NCBI GenBank assembly: GCA_046046455.1
Contig: JBJOJS010000095.1
Coordinates: 3,501-67,500 of the forward strand
DNA: 64,000 nucleotides
From: Mxb001 sp046046455
GTDB lineage: Bacteria; Actinomycetota; Actinomycetes; S36-B12
Reading direction: 5' to 3'
Below the pieces are notes generated by a model, which was given only the letters and a program-made list of their open reading frames with translations, did no database searches and was not told the origin of the DNA. The translations under genes were made by a program, and so were the position numbers. Below, in pieces: positions 24,230 through 32,450 of the stretch. Position 1 is the first letter of the stretch. Every line of letters starts with the position of its first letter.

Positions 24230-25104
24230 CCGGCCTTCACCGCCGTCCGCACATATCCCCTGCTCATCCGAGCCTCGAGCTTGCGCTGGAATAAGGAGAA
24301 GATCGCTGTGAGGCCCCAGTAGACGAGGGCAGCGACGATGAGAGCTTCGAGATTGCGGAAGTCAGCCTTGCCCGTGAGCTGAGCCACCCGGAAGGGGTCG
24401 GCCCAGAGGATCGTGGTCCCGAGGAGTCCGATGAGCGCGGTGTCCTTGATCATGGCGATGAACTCGTTGCCCGTCGGCGGGATGACGATGCGCATCGCCT
24501 GGGGAAGGATGACGCGTCGCATGCGCTGCCCGTAGGACATGCCGAGTGCGTCCGCGGCCTCAGTCTGGCCGTGGGGCACGGCCTCGATGCCCGAGCGGAA
24601 GATCTCCGTCATGTAGGCGCCGTAGTTGAAGGCGATCCCGACAACGCCAGCAACCTGGGCCGGCCAGATGAACCACGACGCATACGGCTCGGGCAGCAGG
24701 CCGATGGCCAACTGCGGCAGAGCGAGGTACCAGAGGAAGAGCTGGACGATGAGGGGAGTGCCGCGGAAGAACGACGTGTAGAAGCCACTGATTCCGTAGG
24801 CGATGGGGTTCTTCGAGATGCGACCCAGCGCGCCGAGGAGAGCCAGGATCGTCGCCGCGACGATCGCGATAACCGAGAAGAGGATCGTGACCCAGACGCC
24901 CTTCACGATCGCCGGCGCCTTGTCGATCATCCAGGCGACGTCGAAGCCGCTGCGGAAGAACGCGAAGGCCAGCAGGGCGAAGATGACCGCCCAGACAACA
25001 GCGACCTTGAGCCGGAAGGGAACGGCGAGGCTCGCTCGCTCGATTGACTCCGCGAGGCCGTGCCGCTGATGCGGCACGGCCTCGCGGGTCGTTGAATCAG
25101 GCAT
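24226..25104 (-). CDS. Polar amino-acid ABC transporter permease
   Basis: 292 residues of the HisM/GlnP family: VTILFSVIAIVAATILALLG, SFFRGTPLIVQLFLWY, the GAYMTEIFRSGIEAVPHGQTEAA coupling loop and IVIPPTGNEFIAMIKDTALIG. A single permease gene implies a homodimer. It begins 6 bases after the binding-protein gene. Confidence 0.95.
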   Translation of the reverse strand: MPDSTTREAVPHQRHGLAESIERASLAVPFRLKVAVVWAVIFALLAFAFFRSGFDVAWMIDKAPAIVKGVWVTILFSVIAIVAATILALLGALGRISKNPIAYGISGFYTSFFRGTPLIVQLFLWYLALPQLAIGLLPEPYASWFIWPAQVAGVVGIAFNYGAYMTEIFRSGIEAVPHGQTEAADALGMSYGQRMRRVILPQAMRIVIPPTGNEFIAMIKDTALIGLLGTTILWADPFRVAQLTGKADFRNLEALIVAALVYWGLTAIFSLFQRKLEARMSRGYVRTAVKAG

Positions 25105-25110
25105 CGACGA

Positions 25111-26070
25111 TCAGGCGCCCGGGCCCTTGGTGATGTCCACGCCGTACCACTTCATCGAGAGCTCGCTGAGCGTCCCGTCGGCGTGCATCTCGGCGATGAT
25201 CCGGTCGAGCTCCGCGACGAGGCTCTCCACCGGGAGCGACGAGCTCTTGTCCGCCGCAACAGCGAGAGGCTCGAGGAAGACAGGGTCGCCGACGAGTCGG
25301 ATCTCCTTGCCCTTCTTGATGGCCTCCTCGAGCAGCGGCACCGCGGACACCATCGCGTCCACGCGGCCGAGCTTGAGGTCCTGGAGGGCGGTGGTGTCGG
25401 TGTCGTACGTGACGATCTCGACATCCTCGGGCACGACAAACTCGAAGTTGAAGCCCGGGATGCTCAGCGTGCGGTTGAGGTAGTACTCGTAGGTGCACGC
25501 ACCGCAGACACCGACCCGCTTGCCTGCGAGCTGGTCGATGGACTGGATGTCGCTATCAGCGTTGACGGCCACACCCGCCGGCGTGAAGTAGTAGGGCTCG
25601 GTGAAGTCGAGCACCTGCGCGCGCTCCTCGGTGATCGACATGGATCCGACCGAGATATCCCAGCGGTCATTCCAGTTGCCTGCCGTGATGACATCCCACG
25701 AGGGGGTCTCCCACTGGGTGACGACGCCCATGCGCGTAGCGATCTCATTGGCCACGTCGATGTCGAAGCCCTGCCACTCACCGGTCGCCTCGTCGTACGA
25801 GGACTGCGGCGGGTACGCCGGATCGGTCGACACGCGCAGCACCCCGGTCTCGAGGATCTGAGCGAGCAGGCCGTCAGCCGCCGGGGCCGCGCTGGACTCC
25901 GCAGGGGCCGCGCTGGACTCCGCGGGAGCCGCGGTGGACTCCGCGGGCGCCGCCGAGCTGCTGGTGGTGGAACTGCTTCCCCCGCCGCAGGCGACGAGAA
26001 GGACCGAACTAGCCGCGAGGGCACCGAGGGCGATCAGGCCCCTCGGGGTGCGGCGGGTGGTGGTGCGCAT
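25111..26070 (-). CDS. Amino-acid ABC transporter substrate-binding lipoprotein
   Basis: 319 residues from the ATG at 26070, with GAGGAG 8 bases before it. Lipobox LLVAC gives a lipid-anchored Cys at the end of the signal peptide. A Ser/Ala/Pro linker with three APAESSA-type repeats follows, then an SBP family 3 domain (VLRVSTDPAYPPQS, DIDVANEIATRMG, WDISVGSMSITEERAQVLDFTEPYY, GKRVGVCG). It captures a polar amino acid and hands it to the permease downstream. Confidence 0.93.
   Translation of the reverse strand: MRTTTRRTPRGLIALGALAASSVLLVACGGGSSSTTSSSAAPAESTAAPAESSAAPAESSAAPAADGLLAQILETGVLRVSTDPAYPPQSSYDEATGEWQGFDIDVANEIATRMGVVTQWETPSWDVITAGNWNDRWDISVGSMSITEERAQVLDFTEPYYFTPAGVAVNADSDIQSIDQLAGKRVGVCGACTYEYYLNRTLSIPGFNFEFVVPEDVEIVTYDTDTTALQDLKLGRVDAMVSAVPLLEEAIKKGKEIRLVGDPVFLEPLAVAADKSSSLPVESLVAELDRIIAEMHADGTLSELSMKWYGVDITKGPGA
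25891..25953 (-). repeat. Three 21-base repeats in the lipoprotein linker
   Basis: Units at 25891-25911, 25912-25932 and 25933-25953 differ at a few bases and encode the APAESSA-type spacer of the binding lipoprotein. Unit number is likely to vary between strains. Confidence 0.75.
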
Positions 26071-26192
26071 GGGACTCCTCACGTAGACGTGTGGGGCCAT
26101 TGTGGTCACGACCGGCGTCCCCTTGGGGCGGATTCGCCGGATCCGTCCCGCCCCGCGGGGAAGCCACCCCCCGGGCGCGGTTGGATGGGCCG

Positions 26193-27659
26193 GTGACCGA
26201 CGTCCCCCCGGCTCCCTACGCCGATGCTCTCCACCGCAATGCAGCGGGAGCGTGGACGCGGCTCGGCGTCCCCGGACACCAGGACCAGCCCGACCGTCAC
26301 CGGGCACTGGCCTCCCTCGCGGGCGACGAGGTCCTGGCGATGGACATCCCGATGTTCACCGAGGGGGTGGACCTGCCCGAGCCCGGATCCTCCGAGCCGA
26401 GTCCGCTGCAGCAGGCGATGGCGCTCGCGGCGCGTGCCTGGGGTGCCCGGCGCACATGGTTCCTCACCAATGGCGCATCGCAGGGCAACCACGTGGCCTG
26501 CCTGGCGCTGCGAAGCCTGGGTGGCACCGCGGTCGTGCAGCGCTCAGTGCACACGTCCGTCATCGATGGTGCGATCCTCGCCGGGCTGCGACTGGAGTTC
26601 GTGCTCCCCACGATCGATCCGGCGCTCGGGATCGCCCACGGCGTCACGGCTGCGCATCTCGATGCGCAGCTCGCCGCGCATCCCGACGCTGTCGCGGCGT
26701 ACGTCGTCACCCCCTCCTACTTCGGCGCCTGCGCGGACGTCGTCGCGCTCGCGAAGGTCGCGCACGACCGCGGCATCCCGCTGGTCGTGGACGAGGCCTG
26801 GGGCAGTCACTTCGGCTTCCACCCCGAGCTCCCCCGCTCGGCGCTCCAGAGCGGGGCCGATCTCGTCATCTCCAGCACCCACAAGCTCGGCGGCAGTCTC
26901 ACGCAATCAGCGATGCTTCACCTCGCCGACGGGGCGTACGCCGATCTCCTCGAGCCGCTCATCGACCGGGCGATGACGACGGTGCAGACCACCAGCCCCT
27001 CCGCGCTCCTCTTCGCCTCACTCGACCTCGCACGGCGTGATCTCCAACTCAATGGCATCGAGGGAATCGGCGCGAGCATCGCCGATCTCGAGCGGGCTCG
27101 CACACTCCTCAACGAGCGTGGCCGCTTCGTCGATCCGGATCCCTCCATCCACGCCGCACCGGATGTCATCGCACTCGATCCGCTACGCATCGTCGTCGAC
27201 ACTCGCTCGGGTGGCACTCCGGGCTACGTCGCCCGCCGACTGCTCGAAGAGCACAGTCTCATCCATGTCGAGATGGCGACCGACTCGTGCATCGTCGGAT
27301 TGGTCGGCGCCGGGAGCCGACTCGATGTCGATCACTTCGTCAACGCTCTCCACGACCTGCCGGTGATGGATCTCGGTGAGCATCCGCCCATCCACCTGCC
27401 GCCCCTCAGCACGCGGGCCATGGACCTGCGCGAGGCGTACTTCAGCCCGACGGAGTTGGTGCCCGCCGCCGAGGCCGTGGGCCGCATCTCGGCCGACTCC
27501 CTCGCCGCCTACCCGCCCGGCGTGCCCAACATCCTGCCCGGGGAGATCCTCACCCAGCCGATCATCGACTTCCTGCGATCCACTGCCGCATCGCCGTACG
27601 GCTGGGTGCGCGGCAGTCTCGATCCGAAGCTGGATCGCATTCGCGTCATCGCGCAGTAG
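26193..27659 (+). CDS. Ornithine/lysine/arginine decarboxylase family PLP enzyme
   Basis: 488 residues from the GTG at 26193; a longer frame overlaps the promoter of the divergent gene. It is a fold-type I PLP enzyme of the YaaO-like group: TWFLTNGASQGNH, RSVHTSVIDGAILAGL, VDEAWGSHFGFHPELP and the PLP-lysine motif STHKLGGSLTQSAMLH. It ends with the family motif YPPGVPNILPGEILT. Relatives decarboxylate arginine, lysine or ornithine to agmatine, cadaverine or putrescine; the substrate here is unknown. It faces the tetR gene and overlaps it by 14 bases. A polyamine-type ABC importer lies just beyond. Confidence 0.88.
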   Translation: MTDVPPAPYADALHRNAAGAWTRLGVPGHQDQPDRHRALASLAGDEVLAMDIPMFTEGVDLPEPGSSEPSPLQQAMALAARAWGARRTWFLTNGASQGNHVACLALRSLGGTAVVQRSVHTSVIDGAILAGLRLEFVLPTIDPALGIAHGVTAAHLDAQLAAHPDAVAAYVVTPSYFGACADVVALAKVAHDRGIPLVVDEAWGSHFGFHPELPRSALQSGADLVISSTHKLGGSLTQSAMLHLADGAYADLLEPLIDRAMTTVQTTSPSALLFASLDLARRDLQLNGIEGIGASIADLERARTLLNERGRFVDPDPSIHAAPDVIALDPLRIVVDTRSGGTPGYVARRLLEEHSLIHVEMATDSCIVGLVGAGSRLDVDHFVNALHDLPVMDLGEHPPIHLPPLSTRAMDLREAYFSPTELVPAAEAVGRISADSLAAYPPGVPNILPGEILTQPIIDFLRSTAASPYGWVRGSLDPKLDRIRVIAQ

Positions 27660-28275
27660 CCACGACGGCCTTCACTAGGTCGAGGTACGTCGACATCCCC
27701 CATTCGAATGCGACATCGTCGACCGCCTCCCGATCAGCGGCATCCAATGCCTGCGCGAGAGCGGGATGGCCGGGCGCATAGTCGTCGGAGGTGCCGGTGA
27801 AGGCAGCCTCGAAGGGTTCCACGGCGGAGCCGAGGACAAGATTGTCGAACAGCGCCATGAGCGGCATGACCTTCTCCTGGGGTACGCCGTACCGCGTGAG
27901 GAAGGACGCGATCGCTTCGTATACGCGCAGGGCATGATCGCGATTAACGCTGCGCGAGACGATGATCGATGCGGCGACCCGGTGCGATCGATAGGCACGC
28001 CGGTAGCGACGTCCCAACTCAGCCAGGTCGCGGGGATCCACGGAGGCCTCCACCACCGACACGTCGATCGTGGAGTTGATGAGCGCGTGCACAAGGTCGT
28101 GGATCTCGTCCATCCCGCTCACGTGGGCGTAGAGGGACGGCGCCTGGATCCCCAGGCGCGCGGCGAGGCTACGCATCGTGAGGACGGTCTCGTCCGGCCC
28201 CTCGTCGAGGAGTGCGAGGGCTTCTTCGGCGATCCTCTCCGGAGTGACGGCAGGGCGCGCCGAGACAGCCGTCAC
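27646..28275 (-). CDS. TetR-family regulator of the polyamine/urease-like locus
   Basis: 209 residues. Helix-turn-helix RSLAARLGIQAPSLYAHVSG near residues 35-55, C-terminal ligand domain of the TetR_C type found in tetracycline-repressor-like regulators. Transcribed away from potA; the 113-base gap holds a 13-bp perfect palindrome. It probably represses the potABCD operon and possibly itself. The inducer may be the transported amine or a breakdown product. Confidence 0.85.
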   Translation of the reverse strand: MTAVSARPAVTPERIAEEALALLDEGPDETVLTMRSLAARLGIQAPSLYAHVSGMDEIHDLVHALINSTIDVSVVEASVDPRDLAELGRRYRRAYRSHRVAASIIVSRSVNRDHALRVYEAIASFLTRYGVPQEKVMPLMALFDNLVLGSAVEPFEAAFTGTSDDYAPGHPALAQALDAADREAVDDVAFEWGMSTYLDLVKAVVATAR

Positions 28276-28326
28276 GGGGCACTCCCCTCGAAGATCACGG
28301 TGTCATCACGACCTTCCGCTCGTGAC

Positions 28327-28339
28327 CTAACGCCGTTAG
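28327..28339. promoter_or_regulatory. 13-bp palindrome, probable TetR operator
   Basis: CTAACG-C-CGTTAG is a perfect inverted repeat between the divergent tetR and potA genes, about 50 bases from each start. TetR-family proteins bind such sites. Confidence 0.6.
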
Positions 28340-28388
28340 TCTGCGCTCAGTCCAGGGCCGGGTCAACCCCGGTCATCGAGGAGGTGCG

Positions 28389-29465
28389 GTGTCCACGGAG
28401 ACGGTCCCGGCGCTCCGGGTGCGTGGGGTGTCGAAGACATTCCCGACACCCGAGGGCGGCGAGGTCAGAGCACTTGACGACGTCAGCCTGGATGTCGCGG
28501 ACGGTTCGTTCATGGTGCTCCTCGGACCTTCGGGCTGCGGCAAGACCACGCTGCTGAGGTGCATCGCAGGCCTCGAGGCGCCTGACGCGGGCGAGATCCT
28601 GCTGCGCGACGAGCGCATCGACACAGTCCCGGTCTGGAAGCGCCGGGTCAATACTGTCTTCCAGTCCTACGCACTCTTCCCCCACATGACCGTCGCGCAG
28701 AACATCGCGTTCGGGTTGCAGATGGATCACCTTCCCAAGGACGAGATCGCTCGTAAGGTCGATCAGTCGCTGGAACTCGTGCGCCTCACCGGTCTCGGGG
28801 GTCGACGGCCCCATCAGCTGTCCGGGGGGCAGCAGCAGCGCGTCGCCCTCGCCCGGGCACTGGCCAAGGAGCCTGAGGTGCTGCTCCTCGACGAGCCTCT
28901 GTCCGCCCTGGACCTCAAACTGCGTCGCGGAATGCAGCTGGAGTTGAAGCGGCTCCAGCAGCAGACGCACATCACCTTCATCCTCGTGACGCACGACCAG
29001 GACGAGGCCATGTCGATGGGCGACCAGGTCGCGGTCTTCAATGAGGGGCGCATCGTGCAGGTGGGCGAGCCCCGTGAGGTCTACCTGCGACCGCGCACGC
29101 GCTTCGTAGCCGACTTCATCGGAGAGGCCAACATCCTCGACCTCGCGGTCGACGGCACCGGTACGTCGATCAGCGGATGGGGGACTGTCCCCGCGGAGGC
29201 CTGGGCCTCGGACTCTTCGGCCATCGCAGGCAGCGGCAGCGTCGCCGCGGTGAGACCCGAAGACGTGCTCTTGTCCGCAGACGAGGGCGGCCGCTTCTCA
29301 ATCGTCGATGCGACCTTCATCGGAGGCGACCTCCACGCCGTCGTGCAGGTCGGCGACACCACACTGTCGGCCCGACAGCCCGCAGCTCACGCGAGCGGCC
29401 TGACGACCGGCGGCCGATGCGAGGTCGCCTTCCGCCCCGGCAGCCTGAGGATCGTGGAGGCCTGA
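28389..29465 (+). CDS. potA: Polyamine-type ABC transporter ATP-binding protein
   Basis: 358 residues, PotA length. Walker A GPSGCGKTTLLRCIAGLEAP, NTVFQSYALFPHMTVAQNIAFGL, signature LSGGQQQRVALARALA, Walker B VLLLDEPLSALD, VTHDQDEAMSMGD and a C-terminal TOBE domain (from about residue 240). GTG start with GAGGTG upstream. The stop overlaps the permease start by 1 base (TGATG). It powers uptake of spermidine/putrescine or another cationic small molecule. Confidence 0.93.
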   Translation: MSTETVPALRVRGVSKTFPTPEGGEVRALDDVSLDVADGSFMVLLGPSGCGKTTLLRCIAGLEAPDAGEILLRDERIDTVPVWKRRVNTVFQSYALFPHMTVAQNIAFGLQMDHLPKDEIARKVDQSLELVRLTGLGGRRPHQLSGGQQQRVALARALAKEPEVLLLDEPLSALDLKLRRGMQLELKRLQQQTHITFILVTHDQDEAMSMGDQVAVFNEGRIVQVGEPREVYLRPRTRFVADFIGEANILDLAVDGTGTSISGWGTVPAEAWASDSSAIAGSGSVAAVRPEDVLLSADEGGRFSIVDATFIGGDLHAVVQVGDTTLSARQPAAHASGLTTGGRCEVAFRPGSLRIVEA

Positions 29466-30394
29466 TGGCGAAGGGCAGCACGCGGGCACGCGCGGGTCAG
29501 GGTTCATGGTGGGCAGGACTCCCGGGACTCGCCTACCTCGTCGCCCTCGTCCTCGCTCCGCTCGTCATCATCGTGATCTTCTCCTTCCTCAGCCGAGCCA
29601 AACTCGGCGTAGGAGTGAAATGGGAATTCACTGTCCAGCCCTACATCGAGCTCTTCTACTCCGAATCCCTCTCGGGTGAGCGGAGTTTCGACCCCACCTA
29701 CCTGCAGATCTTCTTCAACTCGGTCCTCTACTCGCTCGTGACCGCAATCGTGTGCCTCGTGCTGTCGATTCCGATCGCACTGTGGATCGCCACCCGGCCG
29801 CCGAAGTGGCGGACTCTGCTCGTCTTCCTCGTCACGATCCCGTTCTGGACGAGCCTGCTCATCCGCACGTACGCCTTCGTCATCATCCTCAACGACAACG
29901 GACCGATCAACGGCGCGCTGACGGGGCTGGGCATCCTCAGCGAGCCTCTGCCCATGCTCTATACGCCCTTCGCCACGATCGTGGGGCTCGTCTATTCCTT
30001 CCTGCCCTTCATGATCCTGCCGATCTACGCCAGCGCTGAGCGGTTCGACTTCAGGCTCGCGGAGGCCGCCTACGACCTCGGCGCCACCAAGGGCAGGGTC
30101 CTGCGCCGCATCGTGCTGCCGGCTGTGCGACCCGGGATCATCGCGGGTCTCATCCTCGTCTTCATCCCCGCCCTCGGGTCCTTCCTCGCACCCGAACTCC
30201 TCGGCGGCGGCAAGACGTCGATGATCGCCAATGTCATCGCCGCGCAGTTCGGGGCATCCCGCAACTGGCCGTTCGGAGCCGCCCTTTCCGTCATGGTGCT
30301 CGTCATCGTCATGCTCGCCCTGGTCATCTTCGCCGTGATCGCGCGCCGGGCGAGCCGACGCGGCTCGCAGCAGAGCCTGGAGTCGCTGCTATGA
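29465..30394 (+). CDS. potB: Polyamine-type ABC transporter permease 1
   Basis: 309 residues from the ATG that overlaps the potA stop. Helices with YLQIFFNSVLYSLVTAIVCL, TIPFWTSLLIRTYAFVIIL, SFLPFMILPIYASAERFD and the coupling loop LAEAAYDLGATKGRVLRRIVLP. PotB-type. It overlaps the next gene by 4 bases. Confidence 0.92.
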   Translation: MAKGSTRARAGQGSWWAGLPGLAYLVALVLAPLVIIVIFSFLSRAKLGVGVKWEFTVQPYIELFYSESLSGERSFDPTYLQIFFNSVLYSLVTAIVCLVLSIPIALWIATRPPKWRTLLVFLVTIPFWTSLLIRTYAFVIILNDNGPINGALTGLGILSEPLPMLYTPFATIVGLVYSFLPFMILPIYASAERFDFRLAEAAYDLGATKGRVLRRIVLPAVRPGIIAGLILVFIPALGSFLAPELLGGGKTSMIANVIAAQFGASRNWPFGAALSVMVLVIVMLALVIFAVIARRASRRGSQQSLESLL

Positions 30395-31191
30395 GGTCTC
30401 CCCGCGGCACCGGCACGTCGCTCAAGAACTTCCCCTTCTTCGGCCCCATGGCCGCGATCGTCTTCGGATTCCTCTACATCCCGCTGGTCTTCGTCGTCGG
30501 GTACTCCTTCAACAGCAATCGCGTCGTGACGGTCTGGAAGGGCTTCAGCCTCGAGTGGTACGCCGAGGTGCTGGGCAATGACGACATCCAGCGTGCGGTC
30601 ATCAACTCCTTGCGCGTGGCCAGCATCTCGACAGTGCTCTCGGTCATCTTCGCCACGGGCCTCGCCATCGGACTGCTGCGCATGGCGCGCGCGGGCAAGA
30701 CGTTCGCCTGGTCCCTCATCATGGCGCCCCTGGTCATCCCCGAGATCGTCTTCGCCATCGGCACCCTGGCGCTCTTCGTCCAGATCCGCTTCCCCCTGGG
30801 GGTCGACGCGATCACCCTGGCACACACGGCGTTCTGCATCCCCTTCGCGCTGCTCCCGATCCGCGCACGTCTGCGGTCGGTGGACCTCGCCGTCTATGAA
30901 GCAGCAGCCGACCTGGGTGCCAACGAGTGGGTGATCTTCCGTCGCATCACACTGCCGCTCCTTGCGCCGGGAATCATCGCCGGAGCGCTGCTGGCCTTCA
31001 TCATCAGCCTGGACGACTTCATCGTGTCGTACTTCCTCGCCGGAGCTGGCGGCACCACACTGCCCGTCTACATCTTCGGCATGATCCGCAACGCCATTAC
31101 GCCGGGTGTCAATGCACTCTCCACGCTCCTGCTGCTCGCGAGCGTCCTTATCGTCTCTGTTTCCTACATCATCGCAAGAAGGAAGAGGTAA
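30391..31191 (+). CDS. potC: Polyamine-type ABC transporter permease 2
   Basis: 266 residues, PotC-type: YIPLVFVVGYSFNSN, AVINSLRVASISTVLSVIFA, LAVYEAAADLGANEWVIFRRI coupling loop and FIISLDDFIVSYFLAGAGG, the last being a well-conserved PotC motif. It makes the second half of the channel with the preceding gene. Confidence 0.92.
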   Translation: MRSPRGTGTSLKNFPFFGPMAAIVFGFLYIPLVFVVGYSFNSNRVVTVWKGFSLEWYAEVLGNDDIQRAVINSLRVASISTVLSVIFATGLAIGLLRMARAGKTFAWSLIMAPLVIPEIVFAIGTLALFVQIRFPLGVDAITLAHTAFCIPFALLPIRARLRSVDLAVYEAAADLGANEWVIFRRITLPLLAPGIIAGALLAFIISLDDFIVSYFLAGAGGTTLPVYIFGMIRNAITPGVNALSTLLLLASVLIVSVSYIIARRKR

Positions 31192-31193
31192 CT

Positions 31194-32360
31194 ATGAAGA
31201 GGTGGAAGAACCGCCGACCGTCCGGCATCCTGCTGGCGCTCGGCCTGACAGGGATCATGGCCCTGTCCGCATGCGGCGGTGAGACCACCGTCGGCGGCGG
31301 AGGTGAGGCCAGCAGCGCGCCGGCGTCATCGGCCGCCGCATCGGATGCAGCGAGTCCCGAGGCTCCCGCAGGGGACTTCCCGACGCCCAATGGCGGGGAG
31401 GTCAACCTCTACAACTGGACCGACTACATCTCGCCCGAATTGCTGGACCGCTTCGAGTCGGAGACCGGCATCACCGTCAATCTCGACAACTACGACTCCA
31501 ACGAGACGATGCTGAGCAAGCTGCAGGCTGGTGGCGCCAACTACGACGTCATCGTCCCCAGCGACTACATGGTCGCCCAGATGATCGAGCTGGGGCTCCT
31601 CCAGGAGGTCGACCCCGCGTCCTTCCCCAATGGCCAGTACATCAAGCCGGAGTTCATGGACGTCTACTTCGATCCGGGCCGCAAGTACTCGGCTCCCTAC
31701 ATGTACGGCACGACGGGCATCGCCTACGACCCGACCAAGACCGGAGTCGAGATCACGTCCTGGGCGGACTTCTTCAATGCGGACAGCCCCGCCGCAGGCA
31801 AGATCGGCACGCTCAACGACCAGGTTGAGGTCATCCACGCTGCTCTGCGCGCGGTGGGGTCGCAGCCGTGCTCGACGAACCGCGACGACTACATCAAGGT
31901 GGAGGAGCTCCTGGCCGGCTGGAAGCCCGGACTCGCGGTCATCAATTCCGACGGCGTCATCGGTCGCATGGCTTCAGGCGAGCAGATCATGCACATGATG
32001 TGGAACGGCGCCTTCACCCGGGCACAGGCAGACAACCCGAATCTGCAGTACGTCTACCCCGCTGAGGGCATCACGCTCTGGTCGGACAACTTTGCGGTCC
32101 CCGTGGGCGCGCAGAACGTCGACAACGCCAAGATCTTCATCAACTGGATGATGGATCCGGCCAACATCGGCGAGGCGACCAACTTCGTCGGCTACGACAA
32201 TGGCATCACCGGCTCCTCGGAGTTCATGACCGCCGAGCTCGGCGCCAATCCGGCCGTCGTCATTCCGGAGGAGTTCAAGGCGCTGGCCGCGCCCGTGCCT
32301 GGTTGCCCCGTGGAGGCCATCGACCTCTACGACCAGGTCTGGACCAACTTCAAGAAGTAG
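31194..32360 (+). CDS. potD: Polyamine-type ABC transporter substrate-binding lipoprotein
   Basis: 388 residues from the ATG at 31194 preceded by GAAGAGG. Lipobox LSAC with Cys27, Ser/Ala linker, then a PotD/PotF-like domain: GGEVNLYNWTDYISPELLDR, YDVIVPSDYMVAQMIELGLL, YMYGTTGIAYDP and the C-terminal DLYDQVWTNFK. The NWTDYI segment contributes amine-binding residues in PotD/PotF. The ligand may be putrescine, spermidine, agmatine or another guanidino/amine compound. Confidence 0.92.
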   Translation: MKRWKNRRPSGILLALGLTGIMALSACGGETTVGGGGEASSAPASSAAASDAASPEAPAGDFPTPNGGEVNLYNWTDYISPELLDRFESETGITVNLDNYDSNETMLSKLQAGGANYDVIVPSDYMVAQMIELGLLQEVDPASFPNGQYIKPEFMDVYFDPGRKYSAPYMYGTTGIAYDPTKTGVEITSWADFFNADSPAAGKIGTLNDQVEVIHAALRAVGSQPCSTNRDDYIKVEELLAGWKPGLAVINSDGVIGRMASGEQIMHMMWNGAFTRAQADNPNLQYVYPAEGITLWSDNFAVPVGAQNVDNAKIFINWMMDPANIGEATNFVGYDNGITGSSEFMTAELGANPAVVIPEEFKALAAPVPGCPVEAIDLYDQVWTNFKK

Positions 32361-32365
32361 TACGA

Positions 32366-32402
32366 CGTGGGGGGGCCCGGACCTGACCCGGGCCCCCCCA
32401 CG
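32366..32402 (+). terminator. Strong terminator after the pot operon
   Basis: A perfect 15-bp G/C-rich stem (32366-32380 with 32388-32402) and a 7-base loop lie 5 bases after the potD stop. A short TTCTG follows. It likely ends most transcripts before the amidohydrolase gene, so that the urease-like genes depend on readthrough or a promoter of their own. Confidence 0.8.
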
Positions 32403-32450
32403 TTCTGCACCCTGCCCCGATCAGCCCCTTTCCTCGCGGATGGAGCCACC

